From Deinococcus ruber (lineage in GTDB: Bacteria; Deinococcota; Deinococci; Deinococcales; Deinococcaceae), in NCBI RefSeq assembly GCF_014648095.1, contig NZ_BMQL01000037.1, positions 1 to 46,928 of the forward strand: a stretch of DNA of 46,928 nt, in the 5' to 3' direction. The translations under genes were made by a program, and so were the position numbers. Below, piece by piece: positions 1-15,879 of this stretch. The notes beneath the pieces were generated by a model, which had not been told where the DNA came from, searched no databases, and was given only the letters and a program-made list of their open reading frames with translations. Numbering within the stretch: the first letter of the stretch is position 1; each line of letters begins with the position of its first letter.

Positions 1-149
1 GCCTTGCCCCTCGTTGGAGGCTCAGAAAAGATACAGGACATTCCCTCTACTGTCAAGCGCTGAGACAAAGAGAGCACCAAGACTGGCGTACACGGTCCTT
101 TCCCCTCTTTACTGTGAGCCTGTGAATCACGCGCCCATACAGCAGGCTC

Positions 150-155
150 TACACT
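150..155 (+). promoter_or_regulatory. -10 box, leaderless promoter of the MrfA-like helicase
   Basis: TACACT lies exactly 6 nt before the ATG at 162, the spacing seen at many genes in this window. It implies transcription starting at or next to the start codon and supports that ATG as the true start. Confidence 0.6.
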
Positions 156-161
156 TGCCGC

Positions 162-2771
162 ATGCCCAAGCACAGCCCTCACCTGGACGCCTTCGTCCGG
201 GATGTTCTGGGTGGCGGGGCGGCCCTCCTACACCAAGAAGAGGCCAGCTCGCCGCAGCTTGTCAACGCTGACAGCCTGGGTTGGTCGCAGGCGGTGTGCC
301 GGGGCTTTGGATATTCACAGGTGTACAGCCATCAGGCCGAGGTGTACCAGCGGCTGAAGGCAGGCGAACACGTCATCGTGACCACGCCGACTGCCAGCGG
401 CAAGACCGGCGCGTTCTTTCCGGCAGCGTTTGAGCGGCTGGAGCAGCAGCCCGACGCCACTGCGCTGTTTATCTATCCGCTGGTAGCACTGGGGCAGGAT
501 CAGCGCGGCAAGCTGGAAGATTTCTTGCAGGCGGGACAATTCGGCTGGGACATCGGAGCATTTCAGGGGAGTGCCGACGCCGGGCAGGTCTTCAGAGAAG
601 GCGTGCGGATGGTGACAGCTACGCCCGACAAGCTGCACTGGGCGCTGACACATCCGGCAGTTCAGCGCTTTCTGAGCCAACTGGCACTGGTGGTTCTCGA
701 CGAAGCGCACACGTATCGGGGCGGATTTGGCAGCGAGGTCGCCGGGATGCTGCGCCGACTGCTTGATCTGGCCCGCCTGCTGGGAGCCGATCCGCAGGTG
801 GTGATGAGTACCGCCACCATCGGTAATCCGGCGCAGTTTGCCGAGGAACTGACGGGCCTGAAGGTGCAGGAAGTAAGCGAATCGGGCGCGGGCAGGCACG
901 GCAAACAGTACGTGCTGGCCGATCACGGCGGGCAGCCACGCCGCTTCTGGGACGCGGTGATGCAGGCCAGCGTGCGCCGCGAGTTGAAGGTGCTTGCTTT
1001 CTTCCGGGGGCGCAGCCGGGCAGCAAGGCTGTACGGGACGTACCGCAACAACCCGGCGTATGCCCGCCACGCACATCTGTACATGGCCGGAACAAGTGAC
1101 CGGGAAGGCCGCCTGAGCGAGTTCCGCCGCTCGCCCAGCGGGGTGATGTTCGCCACCAACGCGCTCGAAGCGGGCGTGGATATCGGGGATCTGGAAGTGG
1201 TGATTCTGGATGGCTACCCCGGTACGCGCATGGCCTTCCGGCAGATGGCAGGCCGCGCTGGACGCATTGCGCCGGGACTGGTACTGTATCTGCCTGCACT
1301 GGATGACCGGGGTTTGCCGCATCCGGTGGACGCCTTTTACAGCAACGCCGGGAACTTCCGCGAGCTGCTGCTGGGGCCGCTGGAACGCGCCGTGGTCGAA
1401 GCCGACAATCCGTTTCTGGCTCCGCGCCACTTCGACCGTGCGCACGAGGAACGGCGGGCGGCGGGCCTGAGTGCCGACCCTGTGACCCCGCCGCGTTACT
1501 GGAATCTGCGCGGAGAAGGCAGCGCCCGCTTTTCGGTGATCGAGGAGAGCGAGTGGGCCAAGCACGGCGCAGCGTGTTTCAATGCCCCGCTGGAAAGCCC
1601 GGCGCAGCATTACGCGCTGGTCGAGAAACACGTGGACGCCGTGTTCGAGCTGGAAGGCCAGACCTACCGGGTGACGCGCTGGATCGAACATCCCAGCGGT
1701 ACTGCCATTCTGGTGGAAAAGCACGCCGTTTCCGGGGTGTTTACGCGGGGGCTGCATCAGACAAGCGTGGAAACGCGGCGCATGGGCGAGTGGCAGCGCC
1801 GGGGGCCGCTGGTGTATCGGCACGGCGAGGTGACGGTGCGGCGGCGATACACCGGCTACACGCTGATGAAAACCGTCTTCGAGCGGGCGTGTGCCAATTG
1901 CGACCGAGAGCCGGGGCTGAACGAGCGCACCTGCAAGGCGTGTGGGGGCCGCATTATCGACCGGATGCAGGATCACCGCCTGAGCGAATACCTGTTTGAA
2001 GAGCCGAAGCAACTGGAGCCGCTTCAGACGCGGGCGCTGGAAGTCGGGGTGGATGCCCGCGCCTCCGACATGCCCGACGCCGTGGCGCATACGCTCAAGC
2101 ACCTGCTTCAGAAGCTGATTCCCGAGCGGGTCGCCTGTGACGAGAATGATCTGGCGGGGGCCTTCCGAGACGGCAAGGACACCTATTTTTTTCTGTACGA
2201 CGACTGGAAGGGCGGCCTTGGCGTGACCCGGCGGGCCTACGAACAGATGGACGAACTGCTGAAACGCGCCCTGGAACTGACGCAGAAGACCTGCTGCGTG
2301 GACGGCTGCTACGCCTGCATCGCCGTCAGCCGCTGCTCGTCGCCGTTTTATGCCAGTGGAGAGCGCCGCCCGACCCACAAAGCTGCCACCCGGCACTACC
2401 TTCAGGAACTGCTGGGTGTCCAGCCGCCCACACCGGAAGAAGAGGCCGCCCCGCTGCCGATTCCTGCTGCCAACTGGCCGCTTCAGGCCCGCGAACTGCT
2501 CGACCTGTACGGCCTGTCGCTGACCGAAGTGAGCGCCCGCCTGGGGCTTCCCAGCCGCGAGATTCAGCGGGGGATGGGGCAGCACGGGCCACTGCGGTTG
2601 CTGCACCCCAGCTTTGGGGAAGGCGTGCTGATGCAGGGCGCGGGCTCGGGAGACGCCCGCACTGCGCTGGTGTATTTTCCCGGCGTGGGACAGAAGAAAC
2701 TGCTGGTGAAGGTGGCGGGGCTGCAAGCGGTGGAGAGCGGCGCGGCGCTGGGAGGAAGACCAGGCGGCTGA
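162..2771 (+). CDS. MrfA/YprA-type DEAH-box SF2 helicase with UvrD/PcrA-like C-terminal domain
   Basis: ATP-dependent nucleic-acid helicase of 869 aa, probably acting in DNA repair. Visible motifs: Walker A TPTASGKT (about residues 74-81), DEAH box in VLDEAHTY (about 177-184), STATIGNP (motif III), and motif VI QMAGRAGR (about 360). A zinc-ribbon-like CANC...CKAC pair sits near 577-596. A DUF1998-type cysteine cluster CCVDGCYAC...C sits near 710-725, as in Bacillus MrfA/YprA and the Hrq1 group. Beyond the usual end of that family there is a predicted small helical or HTH segment (about 779-808). After it comes HPSFGEG...VYFPGVGQKKLL (815 onward), which resembles the Tudor-like C-terminal domain of PcrA/UvrD. 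The start is supported by the leaderless -10 box. Family assignment is firm; the repair role is inferred from MrfA; the C-terminal match is by eye. Confidence 0.88.
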   Translation: MPKHSPHLDAFVRDVLGGGAALLHQEEASSPQLVNADSLGWSQAVCRGFGYSQVYSHQAEVYQRLKAGEHVIVTTPTASGKTGAFFPAAFERLEQQPDATALFIYPLVALGQDQRGKLEDFLQAGQFGWDIGAFQGSADAGQVFREGVRMVTATPDKLHWALTHPAVQRFLSQLALVVLDEAHTYRGGFGSEVAGMLRRLLDLARLLGADPQVVMSTATIGNPAQFAEELTGLKVQEVSESGAGRHGKQYVLADHGGQPRRFWDAVMQASVRRELKVLAFFRGRSRAARLYGTYRNNPAYARHAHLYMAGTSDREGRLSEFRRSPSGVMFATNALEAGVDIGDLEVVILDGYPGTRMAFRQMAGRAGRIAPGLVLYLPALDDRGLPHPVDAFYSNAGNFRELLLGPLERAVVEADNPFLAPRHFDRAHEERRAAGLSADPVTPPRYWNLRGEGSARFSVIEESEWAKHGAACFNAPLESPAQHYALVEKHVDAVFELEGQTYRVTRWIEHPSGTAILVEKHAVSGVFTRGLHQTSVETRRMGEWQRRGPLVYRHGEVTVRRRYTGYTLMKTVFERACANCDREPGLNERTCKACGGRIIDRMQDHRLSEYLFEEPKQLEPLQTRALEVGVDARASDMPDAVAHTLKHLLQKLIPERVACDENDLAGAFRDGKDTYFFLYDDWKGGLGVTRRAYEQMDELLKRALELTQKTCCVDGCYACIAVSRCSSPFYASGERRPTHKAATRHYLQELLGVQPPTPEEEAAPLPIPAANWPLQARELLDLYGLSLTEVSARLGLPSREIQRGMGQHGPLRLLHPSFGEGVLMQGAGSGDARTALVYFPGVGQKKLLVKVAGLQAVESGAALGGRPGG

Positions 2772-2835
2772 ATTCAGACTGCTGTTCTGGCAGCGCTCCG
2801 GCATTCATCCCCTCTTCCCTCCCCCGCTCCCCTGC

Positions 2836-2841
2836 TATGAT
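2836..2841 (+). promoter_or_regulatory. Possible -10 box upstream of dnaB
   Basis: TATGAT lies in the 286-bp gap before dnaB. If used, the transcript would carry a leader of about 210 nt, unlike most neighbours. No convincing -35 element is visible. The rest of the gap shows no open frame or RNA family that I recognise. Confidence 0.3.
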
Positions 2842-3057
2842 GCCTCCAGGTCAAACGCGCCGATTCCCGAACCGGGGAGTTGGCCGTTACCGGAAGCTGA
2901 CAGCCGCTCTGTGCAACCACATACGGCGGTGTTGGGCAGCCTCCCTCAATTCACTACCGCTTCGCCGGACTGATCTCCTGTGCCGCTCTTGCTGCTCGGG
3001 TGAGCTGAGCCGTGCGAGCGCCGGGCTGTACACCGCCCAGGAGGCCACGTCAGCGGC

Positions 3058-4407
<1,350 letters not shown>

Positions 4408-4444
4408 AGCCCTTTTTCTTTCAACATTCGACTTCGGGAGGCCT

Positions 4445-5188
4445 ATGAGCGACGAACAGAAACAGGCCACCGGAAGCGCAGCAGGCAGACGCCGCAGACG
4501 CAAACGCGGAAGCGGCCCCCGCTCGGCGGGAAGTGGCCCGGCAGGCACCCCCCAGGCCACCAACGCACAACCCCTCGGCAGCGCGGGGCTGCCTGAAAAG
4601 CAAGTCAGTGCGCCTGCCGGGGGCCAGGGCAACGCGGCCCAGCCGGGAAGCAACCCGCAGCGCCGTGGACGACAACCCGCACCCAAACGCCCGCCCAAGA
4701 AACCGCCTGCCGAGCCGCGTATCGGTGTCGGGTGCATCGTGCTGCGCGGCGACGAGATTCTGATGGTGCGCGAGAAGGGTCGCTGGAGCCTGCCCAAAGG
4801 CGGCCTGGATGCCGGAGAACTGGTGCAGCAGGGCGCGATCCGCGAAACCTATGAGGAAACCGGGCTGAATGTCGAGCTGCGCGAACTGGCCTTCGTGGTC
4901 GAGTTTCAGGCCAAGACCTGGGGCCACCACCTGCAATTTTTCTATCTGGGGCGCGAGGTGGGTGGCACGCTGGGGCCGCGAGACCCCGACCGCGAGGTGC
5001 AGGAGGCCAAGTTCATTCCGCTGCGGCTGCTGCGTGAGTACCTGCGCTTTCGGCCCCGGCTGGTAGCCCTGGAAACCTGGCTGCGCGAACGCAGACCCCG
5101 CCACTTCGTCTTCGACCTCGACCGCGAACCCGCCATGCTGAGAACGCGGCGACGGGTGGGCGAAAAAGACGCGGTGGTCAGCGAGTAA
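4445..5188 (+). CDS. Nudix hydrolase with basic disordered N-terminal tail
   Basis: Pyrophosphohydrolase of 247 aa; substrate unknown. The Nudix box fits GX5EX7REUXEEXGU (GGLDAGE...RETYEETGL, about residues 119-141), preceded by ILMVREKGRWSLPKGG. The first 85-95 residues are low-complexity and rich in Arg, Lys, Pro, Gly and Ala (RRRRRKRGSG near the start; KRPPKKPP before the fold), which suggests a flexible nucleic-acid-binding or membrane-associating tail. GGGAGG sits only 3 nt before the ATG, close for a ribosome site. It lies 37 nt after dnaB on the same strand. Multiple Nudix proteins are typical of Deinococcus. The fold is certain, the substrate is not. Confidence 0.9.
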   Translation: MSDEQKQATGSAAGRRRRRKRGSGPRSAGSGPAGTPQATNAQPLGSAGLPEKQVSAPAGGQGNAAQPGSNPQRRGRQPAPKRPPKKPPAEPRIGVGCIVLRGDEILMVREKGRWSLPKGGLDAGELVQQGAIRETYEETGLNVELRELAFVVEFQAKTWGHHLQFFYLGREVGGTLGPRDPDREVQEAKFIPLRLLREYLRFRPRLVALETWLRERRPRHFVFDLDREPAMLRTRRRVGEKDAVVSE

Positions 5189-5220
5189 CGCGGCACCCGG
5201 CTGCCCTCTGTCTTACTCGA

Positions 5221-7851
5221 TCATTTGACGGTGCCGATGCTGTCCAGCGTGTTCAGAGCGGCGCGTCCGCTGGGGTCGATGGGCAGCAGTCTGCGCCCCG
5301 CCACCATGAGTTGCCCGATGCTCAGCGACACGTCGAGCGCCCGCACACTCAGATGCAGCCCCGTCACACCCTGAAGGCCCGTCAGGTGGTGGGTCATCCA
5401 CTGGCCCGTCTGCACGCCCGGCTGGGCCAGATAGCTCAGCGCTCCCTCGCGAAAGTCGCTGTGGACACGCGGAGAGAACAGATACACGTCACCCTGCTCC
5501 CAGTCGGGCAGATTCGGCCCGCTTTGGTGGCCCGCGTACCTTCCCGGGCGGTCGGTGGGGCGCAGCGGCTTGATTCGCAGCGGAAAGGGAGTCCGGCTGG
5601 GCCGCAGTTCCTCGCCGCCGCCGAACACATCGAGCCGCCATGTCAGATCGAGGTCGCCGCTCAGGGCTTCCGGCCATTCGAAGCGCAGATGCAGCGTCTG
5701 GGGGTGGCCGTATCGTCCGTCGCTCATCACGTTCAGCCAGCCGCCGTCCAGCGACACGGTGTATCCCGATGCCCGGTATTCGTGCAGCCAGCGCCCTCCC
5801 TGACCAAGCACCCGCGACACGGTGCGCGGTGGCTCGGGCACAGCGGCAGCACTCGGCGGCTGAAGCAGTGCGGGCGCCTCACTGACGATCAGTGGACTTC
5901 CGGCAGGGAGCTGCGACTGATAGCGCGTCCAGAGCTGCCCGGCCTGCTCCTGTAGCCCGGCGCGTTCGGCGTAATACGACGCCAGCCCCGGCTCGGACGC
6001 CGAGACCCAGCCCACCAGCCTGCGCCGCACATCCTGACGAATACGCTGAGGCAACTGTCCGGCCAGCACCACCCGCAGCGCCTCGTTGCGGAACATATAC
6101 TGCGCCTCGTTGTCGGGCGCGATTCGGATCGGCGTGAAATCCGAGACGCGTAGCGCCACACCCGTCTCGACCTCGATCAGAATCTGACGTTCCAGGGCGC
6201 CTTGCAGCACGGCCTCGCTGCGTTCCTCGCTCAGCGCCAGCACCACCTGAGCAGTCTGCCGATCAAAACTGCCATTGACCGCACTCAGGCGGCTCATGGC
6301 GTCGCGTACCGTCTCGGGCCAGTCTTCCGCCTCGCTGAGCAGGGTGCTGCGAACCGACGGCGGTAACATGGCGCTCGCCACGTCGCTGCCGCTGTCCGGG
6401 TCGGCAGCCTGAAACGCCTGAAGCAGCCCGCGCAGATGCAGCGGATTGCCCTCGCTGCGCTGAAACAGCTGGGAGGCCACCTGATGAATGTGTCGGCGCT
6501 CGGCCTCGGACAGTCCGGGGCGTTGCCAGAACACCGGCCCCAGCGCTGCTTCCATGCTGGCGAAGGTGAGCGGCTGCACCGCCAGCGCCTGTACCGCCCC
6601 CGAGCGCCGCAGCAGCCGCCGGAAATACGGCAGGCGGTCCGGGTGTTCGCGGCTGAGCAGCAGAAATAGACGCGGCCCCTCGTTGCCCATCTGAAGGCTG
6701 CATTCCAGCAGCGTCACCAGATCGGCTCCGGCTGCATCGGCCTCTTCGACGATCAGCAGCAGCGGGCGGGTCAGCCGCGCCAGGATGACCGCCACCTTGA
6801 CGATGTCTTCGTCGAGAGACGCTGGCTGAAGCAGCACCTGCCACAGTGTCTGCGTTCCCTCGATATCGGTCAGCCGCAACAACCCCTGTGCCAGCGCTGC
6901 CAGCATCAGGCGGCCCGACGCTCCAGCGGTCAGGTGCAGGCTCTCCCAGGTCAAGCGCCGCGACAGAGCATTTGCCAGATAACTCTTGCCGATGCCCGGC
7001 GGCCCACTCAGCATCAGCAGTTGCGGCTGGACGGCAGCCCGCTCGTACACACGGGCCAGCACCTGTTCTTCGGCAGGACGTGCGAACTCTGGCGGCTGCG
7101 TGTCCCAGTCCCAGGCCCCGAACAGCGGCTCTTTTCGCCCCGGCGTGGGCGGCCCGGCAACCGCAGCCTGAGACCCCAGCAGCGCCGCCGAAGCGCTCTC
7201 ATGTGTGCTGGCGGCAGGCGGATGCGGCGCGTGGTCGGCCTGCCCGTCGGGAAAGGCAAGGGCCGCGCCCGACGGTCTATCGGCCTCTGGCGGTGCGCTG
7301 CCTTCCCCATCCATGTCGGCTACGCTGGCAAAGCCGATGGTCTCGGCGCGGGCCGCGATCAGCCGGGTGGCCCAGGTCTGTCCGGCGGCGGCGTAGCGAC
7401 TGTACGTCTGCGCCAGCATAGCCTCGACCCGCTCGCAGTACACCCAGCGCTGCTGCTCGACCCACATCTGAAAATTGCTGCTGCCCAGATCTTCCAGGCC
7501 ACACAGCGGCAGACCGCGCAACGTCGCCAGCCACGCGGCCAGCTCGGTCTGATCCATGTCTCCAGACTGGCGCATCCACTGATCGAGGTCGGTCTCTACG
7601 TGCTCCAGCGAAAGCATCTGGTGGCTGGGCGGAAAGATATCGAGGCCCGCCGCCCGGATGCGTGCGAGTTCGACCCGCAGATTCGTCCGCGCCTCCGGGC
7701 TGTTCCACAGCAGGTCAGCCAGCCGCTCGCGGTGCTGAGGCACACGCTCGGCAGCCAGATACACCAGCAGCGCCAGCGCCTTGGCCGACAGCACCACCAC
7801 CTTTCCATCCTGAGTGACATGAACATGGCCGAGCAAATGCACCGTCAGCAC
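5221..7851 (-). CDS. SARP-like transcriptional regulator with AAA+ ATPase and beta-rich C-terminus
   Basis: Predicted DNA-binding regulator of about 876 aa. The N-terminus (LTVHLLGHVHVTQDGKVV...LSAKALALLVYLA) has the winged-helix form of SARP/OmpR-type regulators, followed by a short helical, BTAD-like stretch with VEQQRWVYCERVEAML. After a variable linker comes a STAND/AAA ATPase with Walker A LMLSGPPGIGKSYLA and a Walker-B-like LLLIVEEADAAG. The last 200 residues (from about GRWLHEYRASGYTVSLDGG) look beta-rich and match nothing I recognise. I chose GTG at 7851 because GGGAGG lies 6 nt upstream; a GTG at 7875 would add 8 residues and lacks this site. It points away from PBP1A. Target and ligand are unknown. 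Confidence 0.75.
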   Translation of the reverse strand: MLTVHLLGHVHVTQDGKVVVLSAKALALLVYLAAERVPQHRERLADLLWNSPEARTNLRVELARIRAAGLDIFPPSHQMLSLEHVETDLDQWMRQSGDMDQTELAAWLATLRGLPLCGLEDLGSSNFQMWVEQQRWVYCERVEAMLAQTYSRYAAAGQTWATRLIAARAETIGFASVADMDGEGSAPPEADRPSGAALAFPDGQADHAPHPPAASTHESASAALLGSQAAVAGPPTPGRKEPLFGAWDWDTQPPEFARPAEEQVLARVYERAAVQPQLLMLSGPPGIGKSYLANALSRRLTWESLHLTAGASGRLMLAALAQGLLRLTDIEGTQTLWQVLLQPASLDEDIVKVAVILARLTRPLLLIVEEADAAGADLVTLLECSLQMGNEGPRLFLLLSREHPDRLPYFRRLLRRSGAVQALAVQPLTFASMEAALGPVFWQRPGLSEAERRHIHQVASQLFQRSEGNPLHLRGLLQAFQAADPDSGSDVASAMLPPSVRSTLLSEAEDWPETVRDAMSRLSAVNGSFDRQTAQVVLALSEERSEAVLQGALERQILIEVETGVALRVSDFTPIRIAPDNEAQYMFRNEALRVVLAGQLPQRIRQDVRRRLVGWVSASEPGLASYYAERAGLQEQAGQLWTRYQSQLPAGSPLIVSEAPALLQPPSAAAVPEPPRTVSRVLGQGGRWLHEYRASGYTVSLDGGWLNVMSDGRYGHPQTLHLRFEWPEALSGDLDLTWRLDVFGGGEELRPSRTPFPLRIKPLRPTDRPGRYAGHQSGPNLPDWEQGDVYLFSPRVHSDFREGALSYLAQPGVQTGQWMTHHLTGLQGVTGLHLSVRALDVSLSIGQLMVAGRRLLPIDPSGRAALNTLDSIGTVK

Positions 7852-8207
7852 TACACGCCTCCCTGGAACACTCACCGCACCGATTTCAGCGCGGTGCTTA
7901 ACCTCTCATGCCTGACCTCTTCCAATCGGTTCACAGGGAGAAACCTGTTCGGAGAACGTTCATTACGGCACCTAACGGCGGGCAAGAATGAAAACAGGCA
8001 GTGGGAACACAGAGGTGAAAAGGCGGCGGCTGCCCAGCGAGGAGAGGAGCGACACAGTCCAGATCAAGCGCTTCTCATGACGCTACGTTCATTCGATTTT
8101 AATACGGTGTATCTGAACAATTCAGAATCATCTTGCTTTCTTTGGAAGGCCTACAGGAATTTCTCATCTTCTTGAAGTGTCGCTGCGCCCGAACGCACGC
8201 TCGCGGC
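7852..8207. other. Intergenic region between PBP1A end and the SARP-like gene start
   Basis: 356 bp holding no gene I can support. It contains a 6-bp-arm inverted repeat GCACCG/CGGTGC (7877-7882, 7892-7897) just upstream of the regulator start. It also has a 6-bp-arm palindrome TCTGAA-CAA-TTCAGA at 8112-8126 in an AT-rich patch (about 8085-8180), unlike the GC-rich surroundings. The regulator promoter probably lies here, but I cannot name one -10 box with confidence. Confidence 0.4.
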
Positions 8208-10895
<2,688 letters not shown>

Positions 10896-10939
10896 GGCGG
10901 GCCAGCCGGGGGGAGGAAGTTCATCACCGTTCTGCTTTC

Positions 10940-10945
10940 AGCATA
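10940..10945 (-). promoter_or_regulatory. -10 box for PBP1A
   Basis: TATGCT on the minus strand, about 45 nt before the PBP start, would give a short leader of about 38 nt. No clear -35. Confidence 0.4.
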
Positions 10946-11048
10946 GCGGGTAAAGCTGATGGAAGCTGAGAGAATGAGTGCCCGCCCCGTGTTCCGGTCT
11001 CGGAGCAACTGTGCGGATATCGGCAACAGGCCAGCAAGGCGGGTGCGC

Positions 11049-11054
11049 CATAAT
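11049..11054 (+). promoter_or_regulatory. -10 box, leaderless promoter of gcvT
   Basis: CATAAT lies 6 nt before the ATG at 11061. The spacing matches other leaderless genes here and fixes the gcvT start, which is also where the conserved protein begins. Confidence 0.55.
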
Positions 11055-11060
11055 GACGGC

Positions 11061-12128
11061 ATGGACACTCCAGAGACGCTGAGGCGTACACCGCTGCACG
11101 CCGCCCACCACCGCGCCGGGGCCAGGATGGTGCCGTTCGGCGGCTGGGACATGCCGGTTCAGTATCAGGGCGTCAAGGCCGAACACGCGGCGGTGCGGGA
11201 AGACGCGGGGATGTTCGACGTGTCGCACATGGGCGAATTCCGTATCTCGGGGCCGGACGCCGAGACGTTCCTGCAATACGTGACCACCAACGACGTTGCC
11301 AAACTGAAACCCGGACGCGCCCAGTACAACTGGCTGCCCGGAGAAACCGGCGGGCTGATCGACGACATCTATATCTACCGCGTGGCTGCCGATGAATTTC
11401 TGATGGTGGTGAACGCCAGCAACATCGGCAAGGACTGGGCGCACCTGCAAACGCAGGTCGGCAGCTACGAGGTGCAGCTCCGCGACGAATCGGACGCCTG
11501 GGGCCTGATCGCGGTGCAGGGGCCGAAGAGCGAGGAGAAGTTGCAGCCGCACTGCACCGCCGACCTGAGCCGCCGCACCAAGAACAGCTACTTTGCCGCC
11601 CGGCTGTTCGGCATGGATGTGTGGCTCGCCCGCACCGGCTACACCGGAGAAGACGGCTTCGAGGTCTTCGTGGCCGCCGACGAGGCCGAGGCGATGTGGA
11701 ACAAGCTGCTGGCGATTGGCCTGACGCCTGCGGGCCTGGGCGCACGCGACACGCTGCGGCTGGAAGCGGGCTTTCCGCTGTACGGCCACGAGTTCTCCGA
11801 TACCATCCACCCGCTCTCCAGCACGTATACCTGGGTGGTCAAGGACAAAGAGCACCTGGGACGCGCCCACATCGGCCTGCCCCCTCAGATGAAACTGATC
11901 GGGCTGGCGCTCGACAAGGTGCCGGTGCGCGAAGGCTACCCGGTGCTGCTGAACGGCGCGGCAGTGGGCCACATCACCAGTGGCAGCAGCAGCCCCACGC
12001 TCGGCCATCCGATTGCAATGGCCCTGGTCAGCGCCGATGCTGCCGACGCCGACACGTATGAGGTGGAAGTGCGCGGCAAGGCGCATGCGGCGCGGCGGGT
12101 GGCGCTGCCGTTCTACAAGCGCGTGTAG
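11061..12128 (+). CDS. gcvT: Glycine cleavage system T protein (aminomethyltransferase)
   Basis: Transfers the one-carbon unit from aminomethylated GcvH to tetrahydrofolate and releases ammonia; cytoplasmic. 355 aa from the ATG at 11061, normal for the family. Typical stretches: [24 protein letters not shown] near the start, [38 protein letters not shown], and the C-terminal [14 protein letters not shown] longer frame upstream (from 10959) has no conserved sequence and is not used. gcvH follows after 120 bp and gcvP after that, so the three genes needed beside lipoamide dehydrogenase are together. The gap after gcvT carries a heptamer repeat and hairpin. Confidence 0.97.
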   Translation: MDTPETLRRTPLHAAHHRAGARMVPFGGWDMPVQYQGVKAEHAAVREDAGMFDVSHMGEFRISGPDAETFLQYVTTNDVAKLKPGRAQYNWLPGETGGLIDDIYIYRVAADEFLMVVNASNIGKDWAHLQTQVGSYEVQLRDESDAWGLIAVQGPKSEEKLQPHCTADLSRRTKNSYFAARLFGMDVWLARTGYTGEDGFEVFVAADEAEAMWNKLLAIGLTPAGLGARDTLRLEAGFPLYGHEFSDTIHPLSSTYTWVVKDKEHLGRAHIGLPPQMKLIGLALDKVPVREGYPVLLNGAAVGHITSGSSSPTLGHPIAMALVSADAADADTYEVEVRGKAHAARRVALPFYKRV

Positions 12129-12185
12129 CGTGTGGCCTGTCGCTTGTAGAAACAGCCTGGGGAATCTGTTCCCCACACGCCACAC
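12123..12185 (+). repeat. Tandem-heptamer intergenic repeat, copy 1, with nested hairpin
   Basis: Four tandem 7-mers GTGTAGC, GTGTGGC, CTGTCGC and TTGTAGA (12123-12150) followed by AACAGCC. The first 7-mer overlaps the gcvT stop codon. A hairpin TGGGGAA/TTCCCCA (12158-12164, 12169-12175) follows, framed by an outer pair GTGTGGC/GCCACAC (12130-12136, 12179-12185). Related copies are at 17247 and 43556. Confidence 0.7.
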
Positions 12186-12248
12186 CCCCTGCTTCACAAG
12201 CCCTCCTTTCCTACACATCCCCCCAGCAAATCAGGGAGAATACAGACC

Positions 12249-12611
12249 ATGAATACCCCTTCTGACCTCAAGTACGCTCCCAGCCACGAATGGCTCAAAG
12301 ACGACGGCACGGTGGGCATTTCCGATTTCGCGCAGGATCAGCTCGGTGACGTGGTGTACGTGGAGTTGCCGGAAGTGGGCCGCGAGGTCAGCGCCGGGGA
12401 AACACTGGCCGTCGTCGAGAGCGTCAAAACAGCCTCGGACATCTACGCGCCCGCCAGCGGCACCATCACGGCGGTCAATGACGCCCTGAGTGGCACGCCC
12501 GAACTGGTCAACAGCGACCCATACGGCGAGGGCTGGCTCTTCAAGATCGACGTGACTGAGGAAAGCGAAGGGCTGATGGACGCGGGGGCCTACGAGGCGG
12601 CGAACGGGTAA
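12249..12611 (+). CDS. gcvH: Glycine cleavage system H protein
   Basis: Lipoyl carrier that shuttles the aminomethyl group between GcvP and GcvT; cytoplasmic. 120 aa, typical length. The lipoylation site is in [14 protein letters not shown], with Lys60 as the modified residue. The N-terminal [12 protein letters not shown] and the C-terminal GEGWLFKI are family hallmarks. GGGAG lies 10 nt before the ATG. It is 120 bp after gcvT and 199 bp before gcvP. Confidence 0.97.
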   Translation: MNTPSDLKYAPSHEWLKDDGTVGISDFAQDQLGDVVYVELPEVGREVSAGETLAVVESVKTASDIYAPASGTITAVNDALSGTPELVNSDPYGEGWLFKIDVTEESEGLMDAGAYEAANG

Positions 12612-12633
12612 GCGGCCAGAGCCAACGAGCAGT

Positions 12634-12666
12634 CGCGCTCAGGCTGAATCGTGCCGCCTGAGCGCG
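12634..12666 (+). terminator. Stem-loop after gcvH
   Basis: Perfect 11-bp stem CGCGCTCAGGC/GCCTGAGCGCG with an 11-nt loop, 22 nt after the gcvH stop. No U-tract follows immediately, so it may be a weak terminator or a processing/stability hairpin before gcvP. Confidence 0.5.
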
Positions 12667-12810
12667 GCTTCAATCTGTTTTCCCGCACCGGCGGGCCTGT
12701 TGTCATGTCCAATCACAGCCTTTGCTCCAATCTCACAGCTCCATTCGGGCTATTCATCGTTGAACGTCTAGCCCTAGCAAGCAACCGAACCCTTTGAAGG
12801 AGTCTTACTG

Positions 12811-15696
<2,886 letters not shown>

Positions 15697-15717
15697 GCGT
15701 TAGGAAGTAGGAAGAGG

Positions 15718-15753
15718 AAGCGCCCAGCCCTTTCCCCAGGCTGGGCGCTTTTT
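15718..15753 (+). terminator. Rho-independent terminator of gcvP
   Basis: 12-bp stem AAGCGCCCAGCC/GGCTGGGCGCTT with a 9-nt loop, running into a T5 tract. Well formed. Confidence 0.9.
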
Positions 15754-15879
15754 CATTCTTGGGGACTGCACACTTCAGGAACGCTGAATCAGGAATAGGC
15801 CAGCCCATGCATTTTCGCGCCCGACCGCTTTCCAAGCCGCCCTGAGGTGCTGCCACCACGGACAGACATCAAGAACCCT

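Noticed and set aside
315..2804. 829-codon open frame on the minus strand opposite the helicase
   Set aside because: GC-rich antisense shadow of a gene with intact catalytic motifs; its translation shows no domain and is rich in His/Gln/Arg as expected from frame bias.
2842..3057. Small SRP RNA or 6S RNA in the dnaB leader
   Set aside because: A CCGGAAGC string resembles part of SRP RNA, but the GNRA-loop helix and neighbouring conserved bases are missing.
10896..11060. Glycine riboswitch upstream of gcvT
   Set aside because: The gap is only 165 bp, shared with the divergent PBP promoter; I see no conserved aptamer core, and gcvT appears leaderless.
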